The notes under the pieces were generated by a model, which saw nothing but the letters and a program-made list of their open reading frames with translations, ran no database searches and had not been told where the DNA came from. A stretch of DNA of 64,000 bases from Acetobacteraceae bacterium (GTDB lineage Bacteria; Pseudomonadota; Alphaproteobacteria; Acetobacterales; Acetobacteraceae), in NCBI GenBank assembly GCA_004843165.1, contig CP039459.1:1751001-1815000 (forward strand), read 5' to 3'. This document shows positions 27,624 through 36,147 of this stretch, piece after piece (the stretch's first letter is position 1; each line of letters opens with the position of its first letter). The position numbers and the translations under genes were made by a program.

Positions 27624-28960
27624 AATTACGTTTTGCACCTTCTCCTACGGGTCGTTTACATGTGGGAAATGCTCGCCTTGCTGTGGCAAACTATCTTTTT
27701 GCACGTCATCATAAAGCAACGCTTTTGTTGCGTGTGGATGACACGGATGCTGAACGTAATAAAGCGGAATATGAAGAATCAATTCGTCATGATTTAAAGT
27801 GGCTGGGTATTGATTGGGATGAAGAGGCACGTCAGTCAGACCGCAAAGATCGTTATCAGCAGGCGATAGAACGCTTAAAAGAGTCTGGACGCCTTTATCC
27901 GTGTTTTGAAGGGGAGGAAGAGCTTAAATATAAGCGGGAGCAAAAACTCAAAGCAGGGTTGCCGCCTGTTTATGATCGGGCAATGCTTTCCCTTACCGCA
28001 GAACAGCGTCAAAAAGCGGAAGAAAACGGCAAAAAACCCTATTGGCGTTTCAAACTTTCTGATCGTGTCTGCAAATGGGATGATCTGATTATGGGGCAGT
28101 GTCATGTGCCGCTCAGAACTGTTTCCGATCCGATCGTTGTGCGTGAAGATGGCGAAGTGCTTTATTCTCTTGCTTCCATCGTGGACGATATGGAGTTGGG
28201 CGTTACCCATATTATTCGTGGACAAGACCATGTGGGCAATACAGGCGTTCAGATTGAATTAGCGGAGGCGCTGGGTGCAAAGCCAAATCAATTTACTTTT
28301 GCGCATTTCCCGCTTTTGCTGGACGGAGAAGGGAAGAAATTCTCAAAACGCCGTGGTGTAGATGCCAGTCTTGCAGGTTTGAGACGGGATGGCTTCTTGC
28401 CGGAGGCGATTATTTCCTTTCTTGCAACGCTTGGAAGCTCTCAGGATTCTGTTTTGAGAAATAATCAGGAAAATATTGCACATTTTGATCTTTCAACCAT
28501 TTCCAAGGCCTCTCCACGCTTTGAAATGTCGCAGTTGATTGCCTTAAACCGAAAAGCTTGGCACGAGAAGCCTTATGCAGAAGCCAAAGCTCTTTTACCA
28601 GAAGGGACTTCAGAAGCTTTTTGGAATGCCATTCGTGGTAATATTGAACTTGGCACAGAAATTGCGCATTGGGTGAATGTTGTCCAAGGAGAACTCGTTA
28701 TTGAATCTCAAGCAGGCGAAGAATCTTTTTTTGATGCTGCGATTGAATTGCTACCAGAGGCGCCATGGACAGAAGAGACATGGAAAGCTTGGACAAATGC
28801 GATCAAAGAAAAGACAGGGAACAAAGGGAAAGCTTTGTTTCATCCATTACGTCTAGCTTTGACGGATGAGGATTCAGGGCCTGAAATGCGTCTTCTTTTA
28901 CCGCTTATCGGTCGGGAGAGGGTTTTATCTCGTTTAAAATCTGCAAAAGGAAGTGTTTAG
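27620..28960 (+). CDS. gltX: glutamyl-tRNA synthetase
   Basis: A 446-residue class Ib synthetase that charges tRNA with glutamate. The HIGH motif appears as HVGN (SPTGRLHVGNARLAV), followed by the conserved LLRVDDTD, and the KMSKS loop is KFSKRRGVD. It is a little shorter than the common 470-residue enzyme. Many Acetobacteraceae carry two gltX genes, one of which can be specialised for tRNA-Gln; which type this is cannot be told by eye. The start overlaps the Cys/His-rich gene by 4 bases, and the first ABM gene starts 3 bases after its stop. Confidence 0.94.
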   Translation: MKLRFAPSPTGRLHVGNARLAVANYLFARHHKATLLLRVDDTDAERNKAEYEESIRHDLKWLGIDWDEEARQSDRKDRYQQAIERLKESGRLYPCFEGEEELKYKREQKLKAGLPPVYDRAMLSLTAEQRQKAEENGKKPYWRFKLSDRVCKWDDLIMGQCHVPLRTVSDPIVVREDGEVLYSLASIVDDMELGVTHIIRGQDHVGNTGVQIELAEALGAKPNQFTFAHFPLLLDGEGKKFSKRRGVDASLAGLRRDGFLPEAIISFLATLGSSQDSVLRNNQENIAHFDLSTISKASPRFEMSQLIALNRKAWHEKPYAEAKALLPEGTSEAFWNAIRGNIELGTEIAHWVNVVQGELVIESQAGEESFFDAAIELLPEAPWTEETWKAWTNAIKEKTGNKGKALFHPLRLALTDEDSGPEMRLLLPLIGRERVLSRLKSAKGSV

Positions 28961-28963
28961 CGA

Positions 28964-29380
28964 ATGCGTAAAATCGTTAAAATAGGTTTTTCAGCTTTTC
29001 TTGTGAGCGCAATGGTCGGCACTTTTCCTATCGTGGCAAAGGCCGGGCCTTTTGCGCAAAAAGAAGAACAGTTGACCACTGTGCCAACCTCTAAATCGCT
29101 TTATGCAGAGATCACAGCTTTACCGGGACATGCCGATGAGGTCGCAAGCCTCCTTTCCGCCTTGGCAAAGGAAATTCGGGCTGAAAAAGGATGTGTGAGC
29201 TTTCAGGTCTTTCGCTTAGTGGATGATCCGAATGTTTTTCATGTGGATGAAACTTATTACGATGAGGCGGCGTTTCAGGCGCATATTGCGACAGAACATG
29301 GCCGAAAATTCAATGAGGCAATTAAGCCTCTCGTAAAAGGGGGTAAGTCGGAATTATTTTTCGTCACCCCTGTTATGTAA
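28964..29380 (+). CDS. exported ABM-domain (antibiotic biosynthesis monooxygenase-like) protein, copy 1
   Basis: The gene encodes 138 residues: a signal peptide (MRKIVKIGFSAFLVSAMVG, likely cleavage after VAKA) and one ABM ferredoxin-like domain (about 45-138). Conserved segments are SLYAEITALPGHADEV, EKGCVSFQVFRLVDDP and FHVDETYYDEAAFQAHIAT, as in quinol monooxygenase YgiN-type proteins. Some family members oxidise quinols or degrade heme; the substrate here is unknown. It starts 3 bases after gltX and heads a tandem of three homologues. Confidence 0.82.
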   Translation: MRKIVKIGFSAFLVSAMVGTFPIVAKAGPFAQKEEQLTTVPTSKSLYAEITALPGHADEVASLLSALAKEIRAEKGCVSFQVFRLVDDPNVFHVDETYYDEAAFQAHIATEHGRKFNEAIKPLVKGGKSELFFVTPVM

Positions 29381-29438
29381 AGGCATGGAAGTCTATTGAT
29401 TCCATATAGTGTTAAAATTTCAAAAGGATAAAATAAAC

Positions 29439-29864
29439 ATGCGTAAAATTGCTTATTCTTTGATGGCTGCTGCTTTCTTTTTCCAAGTTGCACCGGCGAT
29501 GGCTGCAAAAGCAAAGGTTACACAGACCTCTGCACAAAGAGCCCATAAGGCTGAAAATAAAGGGAAAGATGCCCCTAAATCCCTTTATGCCGTTATTACA
29601 GCGCTCCCAGGCCATGAGGCGGAAGTTTCAAAACTTTTAGACGGTATGGCAAAAAATGTTCGTGCTGAAAAAGGCTGTGTGCGTTATGAAATTTATACGC
29701 TCGCCAGCGATCCTAAAGTTTTCCATGTTGAGGAAAGCTATAAGAATGATAAAGCATTCCAAGCGCATGTTTCTCAGGAATATGGTAAAAAATTCAATGA
29801 GGCGATTAAACCAATTGTCAAAGATGGCGCAGCTGAAGTTGTCTTTTTAACAAACCAGAAATAA
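29439..29864 (+). CDS. exported ABM-domain protein, copy 2
   Basis: The gene encodes 141 residues: a signal peptide (MRKIAYSLMAAAFFFQVA, likely cleavage after AMA) and an ABM domain closely related to the neighbours (SLYAVITALPGHEAEV, EKGCVRYEIYTLASDP, FHVEESYKNDKAFQAHVS). The frame is open from GTG at 29409, but the ATG at 29439 has AAAGGA at the right distance and gives a standard signal peptide. It is a tandem duplicate of copies 1 and 3. Confidence 0.82.
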   Translation: MRKIAYSLMAAAFFFQVAPAMAAKAKVTQTSAQRAHKAENKGKDAPKSLYAVITALPGHEAEVSKLLDGMAKNVRAEKGCVRYEIYTLASDPKVFHVEESYKNDKAFQAHVSQEYGKKFNEAIKPIVKDGAAEVVFLTNQK

Positions 29865-29879
29865 TAAGGCGTAATTTTT

Positions 29880-30179
29880 ATGGTTCAGAAATCCTTATAC
29901 GCTGTGATAACGGCCCTCCCGGGCAAGGAAGGGGAAATCGCAAGGCTTTTAAACGAGCTTGCTGTGAACGTCCGTGCAGAACCGGGCTGTGTACGTTTCG
30001 AGCCGTATCAGCTCTCTGAAAATCCGCTTCAGTTTCATATTGAGGAAACTTATAAGGATGAGGGGGCTTTTCAGGCACATATGGCGACAAAACATGGCAA
30101 AATATTCAATAAAACCATTAAGGATTTAGTTGAAGGCGGCGCTTCAAAAGTGATCTTTTTACAATCGTTAGAACACTGA
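29880..30179 (+). CDS. cytoplasmic ABM-domain protein, copy 3
   Basis: The gene encodes 99 residues and consists of just the ABM domain (SLYAVITALPGKEGEI, EPGCVRFEPYQLSENP, FHIEETYKDEGAFQAHMAT). Unlike the two preceding homologues it has no signal peptide and should stay in the cytoplasm. The three domains align over their whole length, so local duplication followed by gain or loss of export signals is likely. It converges with trmJ. Confidence 0.82.
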   Translation: MVQKSLYAVITALPGKEGEIARLLNELAVNVRAEPGCVRFEPYQLSENPLQFHIEETYKDEGAFQAHMATKHGKIFNKTIKDLVEGGASKVIFLQSLEH

Positions 30180-30188
30180 AAATCGGAG

Positions 30189-30224
30189 AGCGCAGGGCGA
30201 CGTAAAATTACGCTTTTCTGCGCT
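30189..30224. terminator. possible terminator between the ABM cluster and trmJ
   Basis: AGCGCAG (30189-30195) pairs with CTGCGCT (30218-30224) around an inner stem CGTAA/TTACG (30201-30205, 30208-30212). A T/C-rich tail follows on the plus strand. The 3' part overlaps the last codons of the converging trmJ gene. Confidence 0.45.
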
Positions 30225-30993
30225 TTTCTTTCTCTTCTCCAAGTGCTGCAACAACGCCGTGAAGGGTGCGCAACTCTTGCTCTGTAATGGAACCACGTTG
30301 GAAATACTGGCGAATATTCCGAATCATGCCATCCCGTTTATTTTCATTCCTCAAGAATGGGGAATCATCAAGACGTTCCACTAATCTTGTCAGAAAATTC
30401 TCAATCTCACCTTTTTTGGCAGGGGGAGAGTGAGGGGCTTGTAAGGTAGGGGCTAAATTTTCACTTCCTGCATTCCACCATTCATAAGCCATAATCAGCA
30501 CAGCCTGTGCTAAATTTAAGGACATAAAATCAGGATTTAACGGATAGCGGACGAGTGTATCTGCACAGGTGAGTTCATCACGATCTAATCCTGCACGTTC
30601 ACAGCCAAATAAAATCCCTGTTTTTTTCCCTTGCCCAGCCAGATGGCGCAATGTCTTTCCAGCAGCTTGCGGCCCCATAAGGTTAATGGTGGCTTCTCTT
30701 GGGCGAGGACAGGTTGCAAAGACACGGTGTAAATCTGCCGTTGCCGCCTGAACGCTGTCATAGACTGTCGCCGCTTCAAGAATGCGATAGGCGCCAGAAG
30801 AAGAACTCCATGCTTTCACTTGCGGCCAGCCATCCCGTGGTGAGACCAGCCTAAGATGAAAAAGTCCACCATTGGCCATCGCACGTGCCGTTGTGCCAAT
30901 ATTCTCAGCCATTTGTGGTCGAACGAGAATAATGACAGGATCATTTTCTGAAAGTGGTGCTAAATTTGCGCCTTTCTCACCCCGTCCGGTCAT
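30208..30993 (-). CDS. trmJ: tRNA/rRNA methyltransferase of the SpoU family (TrmJ type)
   Basis: A 261-residue SPOUT-fold methyltransferase. TrmJ features are the start of the fold (DPVIILVRPQMAENIGTTARAMANGG), the SAM-binding knot segments LFGCERAGLDRDELTCAD and SLNLAQAVLIMAYEWW, and a C-terminal helical extension. TrmJ 2'-O-methylates position 32 of several tRNAs; the target here is inferred from family. Its ATG overlaps the cysS stop (ATGA), so the genes form a coupled pair. Confidence 0.87.
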   Translation of the reverse strand: MTGRGEKGANLAPLSENDPVIILVRPQMAENIGTTARAMANGGLFHLRLVSPRDGWPQVKAWSSSSGAYRILEAATVYDSVQAATADLHRVFATCPRPREATINLMGPQAAGKTLRHLAGQGKKTGILFGCERAGLDRDELTCADTLVRYPLNPDFMSLNLAQAVLIMAYEWWNAGSENLAPTLQAPHSPPAKKGEIENFLTRLVERLDDSPFLRNENKRDGMIRNIRQYFQRGSITEQELRTLHGVVAALGEEKEKRRKA

Positions 30994-32363
30994 GCTTTGC
31001 GCCAGACAGTACCTTTAGCGGTATCTTCTAGGATAATGCCGTCCTTGGCTAAATCGTCCCGAATAGCATCGGCTGTTTGAAAATCACGTGCTTTTTTTGC
31101 TTGATTTCTTTTTTCGATAAGCGCCTCAATCTGAGATTTTTCATCTTCATTGCCAGATTGAAACCATTCTTCCGGTGTCACTTGGAAGAGGCCAACAAAT
31201 TGTCCTGTGTGATAAAGCTGTTGTGCGGCCTCAGCTGAGTTCTCGTCTTGTTTTTGGACTTTATCTGCCAAAGCGTGAAGTTCAGCAATAATCAGAGATG
31301 TATTGAGATCTTGTCGTAAGAAATTTGCGGCAACAGGATCTGTTTCTTTGATATTTTCAGCCTTCTGTGGGAAGAGTCCGAGCACACGATAAAAACGGTC
31401 TAATGTTTTTTTTGCCTCTGCTAATTTTTCCCATGTAAAATCTAGAGGAGAACGGTAATGCGTCATCAAGAATAACAGACGCAAAGCCTCACCGGGGGCA
31501 CGTTCTAGGGCATCTTGAACCGTGAAAAAATTGCCTAAAGATTTAGACATTTTTTCGCCATTGATGGTGAGCATCCCAGAATGCACCCAATATTGGGCAA
31601 AATTTGAATTATCAAAACAGCAAAGAGACTGCGCACGTTCATTTTCATGATGCGGAAAGAGGAGATCACTGCCACCGCCATGAATATCAAAGCTTTCACC
31701 AAGATATTTATGGGCCATTGCGGAACATTCAATATGCCAGCCAGGGCGGCCACGGCCAAAGGGATTCTCCCAGCCGGGTTCGTTTTCAGAGGAAGGCTTC
31801 CAGAGAACAAAATCTTGCGGATTTTTCTTTGCTTCGCTGATTTCTATCCGTGCGCCGGAAAGTTCATTTTCCAAAGTACGGCCGGAAAGTGCGCCGTAGG
31901 TATCACAGGTTTGGACATTGAAAAAAATCTGATTATCGGCTTTATAAGCGTGGCCTTTTTCAACAAGTTTCTTGATGATAGCGATCATTTCAGAAATATG
32001 TGCTGTTGCCTTTGGCTCAATATCTGGAGGTAAAATCGCAAGAGCATTTGTATTTTGATGAAAAAGCTCCGTCATTCGTTCGGTTAAATGTGAGATTTCT
32101 TCGCCATTTTCAGCTGCACGACGGATAATTTTATCATCAATATCGGTAATATTTCGAACAAAAGTGACTTTGGGGTAATAGGCACGTAAGGTGCGCACCA
32201 AAAGATCCGCACAAAACATAGCCCGCAAATTGCCTAAATGCACCTGGTCGTAGACTGTAGGGCCACAAAAATAGACCCGGACATTTTGGGGATCTATCGG
32301 AGAAAATTTACGTAATCCGTGGTGAGAGCGGTCATAAAGCTCTATGTCTTTTTGTTCTGTCAT
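30990..32363 (-). CDS. cysS: cysteinyl-tRNA synthetase
   Basis: A 457-residue class I synthetase charging tRNA-Cys. Visible are the zinc-binding Cys and HIGH variant in FCGPTVYDQVHLGNLRA, the further zinc ligands in WHIECSAM and PHHENE, the KMSKS loop (EKMSKSLGNFF) and a C-terminal anticodon-binding domain. The length fits the family. It is the upstream gene of the cysS-trmJ operon and diverges from the MATE gene over 74 bases. Confidence 0.97.
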   Translation of the reverse strand: MTEQKDIELYDRSHHGLRKFSPIDPQNVRVYFCGPTVYDQVHLGNLRAMFCADLLVRTLRAYYPKVTFVRNITDIDDKIIRRAAENGEEISHLTERMTELFHQNTNALAILPPDIEPKATAHISEMIAIIKKLVEKGHAYKADNQIFFNVQTCDTYGALSGRTLENELSGARIEISEAKKNPQDFVLWKPSSENEPGWENPFGRGRPGWHIECSAMAHKYLGESFDIHGGGSDLLFPHHENERAQSLCCFDNSNFAQYWVHSGMLTINGEKMSKSLGNFFTVQDALERAPGEALRLLFLMTHYRSPLDFTWEKLAEAKKTLDRFYRVLGLFPQKAENIKETDPVAANFLRQDLNTSLIIAELHALADKVQKQDENSAEAAQQLYHTGQFVGLFQVTPEEWFQSGNEDEKSQIEALIEKRNQAKKARDFQTADAIRDDLAKDGIILEDTAKGTVWRKA

Positions 32364-32437
32364 AAGAGGATAGGTTTTGGCTTTGGTTAAATTTTGAAAT
32401 AGATTAAAGAGAGAGACAAGTTCGAAAATATTACATC

Positions 32438-33898
32438 ATGAAAGAGAAGTCATTAGATTTTTCTATGGCAGTGGGCATGAAGACAGAAAATAATTTTTTA
32501 GAAAAACCATCCACACAGTTTGGGATGAAATCGCATTTAATGGTTTTGATGGCCATTACTTTGCCTTTGGCAATATCTCAGCTTTCAGAAATGGCAATGT
32601 CTACGACCGATACCGTTCTTTTGGGCGGGCTGGGTGTGGTACCTGTTGCTGTTGGTGGACTGGCAAATAATTTTTTTATGTCAACAATGGTGACATGCCA
32701 GTGTATTCTTGCCGGTATGGGGATTTTGCTCGCACAGTCTCGTGGTGAGAAGGATCATGGTAAAGAGTCTGCGCATCACGGTAGAGAAATTGTAACGGCA
32801 GGCGTATTGCTTGCCTTTTTGATTTTTATTCCTGCTTTTTTGATTTTACTTTATGCAGGTACGCTTTTTGCGTGGATGGGAGAGCCTCTTGAGGTCGTTT
32901 TTGGCAGTACCCAGTATATCCATATTCTCTTATGGTCTTTATTGCCGGATTTAGCACTGATTGGCGTTTGTCGTGTTGCTTTCCCAGCATTGGGGGCTGA
33001 AAAAATTCTGCTTTGGGTGCTTCCGCTCATGGCATTGATTAATGGTTTATTTAATTATGCTTTGATCTACGGGAAATGGGGATTTCCAGCTTTAGGACTT
33101 ATGGGGTCTGCATGGGCTTCCTCTATTACAGCGATTGTGGTTTCTGTTTTACTCTTCCTTTGTGGGGTCCTATTGCCTTCGTTGCGTCAGGTAATGATTT
33201 TAGGCGCCCTAAAAATGAAAACATTTTTTGAAGTTAGCCGTCTTGGTATTCCGATTATGTTTTCAGCCGCTTGTGAAATTTTACTTTTTCAGATCACAAC
33301 CTTGCGCGCAGGGCAGTTGGGAACACAAAGTCTCGCCGCACACCAAGTTGCTCTCAATACGTCTTCGCTCCTTTTTATGGTTTGTTTAGCGTTTGGGCAG
33401 GCTGTAAATATCCGGGTTTCCTATTGGAAAGGCGCAGGTTTCCCCAAGCAAATGGCAAAATCTATTTTTGCGGGGCTATTGCTCGTTTTGATTTGGACAT
33501 TTTCTACAGGGGTGGGATTAATCTTTTTCGGGGATGTCGTGGCTAAATGGTTTTTCATGGGAAAAGTACCAGATACGGAAACTTTAAAGCTCACGACAAC
33601 CTTATTGATGTGGGCAGGTATTTTCCAGATTGTGGATGGTATCCAAACGGTGACAGGTGGTGCATTGCGTGGATGCGGCGATACACTTGGCCCCTTGGTG
33701 ATCGGCGTTATGACTTATATCGTCATTGGCTTGGGATTTGGGAGCCTATTGGCTTTTCATTCCGGTTATGGTGTCGTTGGACTATGGATTGGTTTGGCTG
33801 CTGCCTTGGCGGCTACTTCCGTCATGTTTAGTTGGCGGCTTTATCGTGTTGTTCGTCGCTTTTTATATGAAAAGGAAAAAGAGAGCATGCTTTCATAG
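32438..33898 (+). CDS. MATE-family efflux transporter (NorM type)
   Basis: A 486-residue membrane protein with twelve hydrophobic segments in two MATE repeats. The first helix region (ITLPLAISQLSEMAMSTTDTVLLGGLG) and the NYALIYGKWGFPALGLMGSAWASS segment are characteristic. MATE proteins export cationic drugs or metabolites in exchange for sodium ions or protons. The ATG at 32438 gives a charged N-terminal tail; the in-frame ATGs at 32465 and 32477 are also possible, none with a strong ribosome binding site. A terminator follows. Confidence 0.92.
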   Translation: MKEKSLDFSMAVGMKTENNFLEKPSTQFGMKSHLMVLMAITLPLAISQLSEMAMSTTDTVLLGGLGVVPVAVGGLANNFFMSTMVTCQCILAGMGILLAQSRGEKDHGKESAHHGREIVTAGVLLAFLIFIPAFLILLYAGTLFAWMGEPLEVVFGSTQYIHILLWSLLPDLALIGVCRVAFPALGAEKILLWVLPLMALINGLFNYALIYGKWGFPALGLMGSAWASSITAIVVSVLLFLCGVLLPSLRQVMILGALKMKTFFEVSRLGIPIMFSAACEILLFQITTLRAGQLGTQSLAAHQVALNTSSLLFMVCLAFGQAVNIRVSYWKGAGFPKQMAKSIFAGLLLVLIWTFSTGVGLIFFGDVVAKWFFMGKVPDTETLKLTTTLLMWAGIFQIVDGIQTVTGGALRGCGDTLGPLVIGVMTYIVIGLGFGSLLAFHSGYGVVGLWIGLAAALAATSVMFSWRLYRVVRRFLYEKEKESMLS

Positions 33899-33913
33899 AG
33901 GCCTAGTTCATAA

Positions 33914-33941
33914 AAAAAGGCAGCTTTTAAGCTGCCTTTTT
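33914..33941. terminator. bidirectional terminator between the MATE and MFS genes
   Basis: AAAAAGGCAGC (33914-33924) and GCTGCCTTTTT (33931-33941) form a hairpin with A- and T-runs on the flanks, placed between two converging genes. Confidence 0.88.
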
Positions 33942-33960
33942 CGTTTAAAGATGTTCTAAT

Positions 33961-35151
33961 CTATGCAGATTTTTTCTTATGTAAAGCCAATAAAGTGAGC
34001 GCTATACCATAGAAAAGAAGACCGCCAATAGAAAGAACGGCGCCCCCCCAGCCGGGAGAGCCTAAACCATAATGGGCTTTAATCAAAAAAGCACCAAAGA
34101 TGGAGCCAATAGCATTGGCAAGGTTAAAAGCCGCATGGTTAAGAGAGGCGGCTAAAATTTGCGCATTCCCGGCAAAATCCATGAGACGTGCTTGCAGTGC
34201 AGGTATGAGCATATTAATGGTCACAGGCAATAGGAAGCAAATTGGGACAATCATGTAAACATGCGGCAAAAGAAAGGAATATCCCAAAAGGAGAGGAAGG
34301 CTGAGAATAAGCCCCCCAATAACAGCATAGTTAATATTGCGATCACTGATAGCGCCACCAAGATTATTGCCGCATAACATGCCAATACCCCAAAGTATTT
34401 GGCAGGCTGTTACCTCCCACGGGAGAAGGCCTGTTGTATGAGAAAGACCGTCTGTTAAAAAAGTATAAACGCCAAAAAGTCCGCCAAAACCAATGCAACC
34501 GGTCAAAAGAGTTAGGAGCACTTGCGGATGAAAGATATCCGTAATGCCGTCTTTAAGATTGACCTTTCCTTCACTTGGAATGGAAGGAAAAAGAAAGAGC
34601 ATTAAAAGAAAGCAGATAAGGCTCAAAGCACCGATACCGCCATAAATAAAGCGCCAGCTCATTTGATCTGAAGCATAAGTGCAAAGTGGGGCACCAATAA
34701 CTGTTGAAATCATAATGCCGGAGAGGACAAGGCTGATGGTTCGTCCCCGTCTTTCCGGTGGCGCAAGAGAAGCTGCAGCTAAGGCTGCCGTCCCAAAGAA
34801 AGCTCCATGTGGCAGACCCGTAATAAAGCGTGAAATTTCAACGAGAAAAAGCGTAGGAGAGAGAACAGTTGCCGTATTGCCGATGACAAAGATTGCCATA
34901 AGAAGCAGCAAAATATTACGCTTGTTCATTCCATTGGCAATAATGGAAAAAAGAGGAGCTCCCACAACGACTCCTAGAGCATAGGCGCCAATCGCATTAC
35001 TTGCCTGAGGGACGTCAACGTTAAGGGAAGTCGCAAAATGGGGAAGTAAGCCCATAATGGTAAATTCACCTGTTCCAATGACAAAAGTGCCAAGGAGAAG
35101 GCAAATGATTGCATCTTTAAGTTTAGGAGAGAAATAGGCTTCTGGTGCCAT
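33961..35151 (-). CDS. MFS transporter (DHA1-like)
   Basis: A 396-residue protein with twelve hydrophobic helices. The start of the fold (FVIGTGEFTIMGLLPHFATSLN), the motif A-like loop between helices 2 and 3 (NGMNKRNILLLLMAIFVIGN) and GLPHGAFFGTAALAAASLAP resemble the arabinose-efflux or purine-efflux (PbuE/NepI-like) branch of the major facilitator superfamily. The substrate is unknown. It diverges from rpsD. Confidence 0.88.
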   Translation of the reverse strand: MAPEAYFSPKLKDAIICLLLGTFVIGTGEFTIMGLLPHFATSLNVDVPQASNAIGAYALGVVVGAPLFSIIANGMNKRNILLLLMAIFVIGNTATVLSPTLFLVEISRFITGLPHGAFFGTAALAAASLAPPERRGRTISLVLSGIMISTVIGAPLCTYASDQMSWRFIYGGIGALSLICFLLMLFLFPSIPSEGKVNLKDGITDIFHPQVLLTLLTGCIGFGGLFGVYTFLTDGLSHTTGLLPWEVTACQILWGIGMLCGNNLGGAISDRNINYAVIGGLILSLPLLLGYSFLLPHVYMIVPICFLLPVTINMLIPALQARLMDFAGNAQILAASLNHAAFNLANAIGSIFGAFLIKAHYGLGSPGWGGAVLSIGGLLFYGIALTLLALHKKKSA

Positions 35152-35250
35152 GTTTTTGAAAATCCATAATCAGGAGGGCAGAAAATCATACGGAAAGAAA
35201 TGGAATATGCGAGACATTATGTCTGAGTTCTTCGGCAAAGAAAATCGAAA

Positions 35251-35256
35251 CTTGAC
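35251..35256 (+). promoter_or_regulatory. possible -35 box in the rpsD upstream region
   Basis: A perfect TTGACA lies 175 bases before the rpsD start in the 279-base gap after the MFS gene. The expected -10 position (around 35274-35280) reads GGTAACG and is poor, so the promoter call is tentative. Confidence 0.35.
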
Positions 35257-35335
35257 AAAAGCCCCTTATCTAAGGTAACGCCTACTGTATCGCTGGGAAA
35301 ATGAAGTTTTTGAAAATATCATTCAGAATTTTCTG

Positions 35336-35374
35336 CTTTATCATTTATTTTAGATTCTTGAAAAGATGATAAAG
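35336..35374 (+). promoter_or_regulatory. stem-loop in the rpsD leader
   Basis: CTTTATCAT (35336-35344) and ATGATAAAG (35366-35374) form a perfect 9-bp stem with a 21-base loop, ending 56 bases before the rpsD ATG. S4 regulates its own mRNA in other bacteria through leader structures, so an autoregulatory role is conceivable, but no known S4-binding pseudoknot is recognised. Confidence 0.35.
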
Positions 35375-35430
35375 ACTACCGGTTCAATAAAGATGCATTG
35401 CATCAAAATAATTTTAAATATGGGACATTT

Positions 35431-36048
35431 ATGTCAAAACGCATAGCAAGTAAGTATAAGATTAACCGTCGCTTAGGTGTAAACCTCTGGGGACGTGCAA
35501 AATCTCCTGTTAACCGTAGAGAATATGGTCCAGGTCAGCATGGCCAGCGCCGTCGTCAGAAGCCATCTGATTATTCCATTCAGTTGATGGCAAAACAGAA
35601 ATTAAAAGGTTACTACGGTAACATTGGTGAGAAACAATTCCGTCGTTACTACGAAGAATCTGCTCGCCGTCGTGGGGATACTTCTGAAAATTTGGTTGGT
35701 TTGTTGGAGCGCCGTTTGGATGCTGCCGTTTACCGTCTTAAATTGGCAATTACACCCTTTGCTGCACGTCAGCTTATTAACCACGGCCATGTCCAAGTGA
35801 ACGGTAAGCGCGTTAACATTCCTTCCTATCTTTTGCGTGAAGGGGATGTCATCGAAATTCGTGAGAAGTCACGTAATCTTGCAATCATTGCTGAGTCCAT
35901 TCAGAGCCCAGAACGTGATGTTCCAGATTATTTTGATGCCGATCTTGAAAAATTAAAAGGGACATTTACACGTATCCCTGAATTTTCCGATATTCCATAC
36001 CCAGTACAGATGGAACCAAACTTGGTGGTCGAGTTCTACTCCCGCTAA
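35431..36048 (+). CDS. rpsD: 30S ribosomal protein S4
   Basis: The gene encodes 205 residues, the standard length of S4, which nucleates assembly of the 30S body on 16S rRNA. The N-terminus [20 protein letters not shown] and the S4 RNA-binding domain ([20 protein letters not shown], then [19 protein letters not shown]) are clear. The frame extends upstream to 35398, but the ATG at 35431 follows GGGA at a good distance and gives the family N-terminus. It is monocistronic with a terminator at 36068. Confidence 0.97.
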   Translation: MSKRIASKYKINRRLGVNLWGRAKSPVNRREYGPGQHGQRRRQKPSDYSIQLMAKQKLKGYYGNIGEKQFRRYYEESARRRGDTSENLVGLLERRLDAAVYRLKLAITPFAARQLINHGHVQVNGKRVNIPSYLLREGDVIEIREKSRNLAIIAESIQSPERDVPDYFDADLEKLKGTFTRIPEFSDIPYPVQMEPNLVVEFYSR

Positions 36049-36067
36049 TTTTCGGATTATTTTTTGG

Positions 36068-36100
36068 AAAAGGCCTGCCGTATTATGGGCAGGTCTTTTT
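36068..36100 (+). terminator. rho-independent terminator after rpsD
   Basis: AAAAGGCCTGCC (36068-36079) pairs with GGCAGGTCTTTT (36088-36099), with one G-T pair, and is followed by a T-rich end. Confidence 0.88.
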
Positions 36101-36147
36101 CGTTTAAATATAGTTTTTAAAACCCTGTTATCCTCAGGAAATAAATT

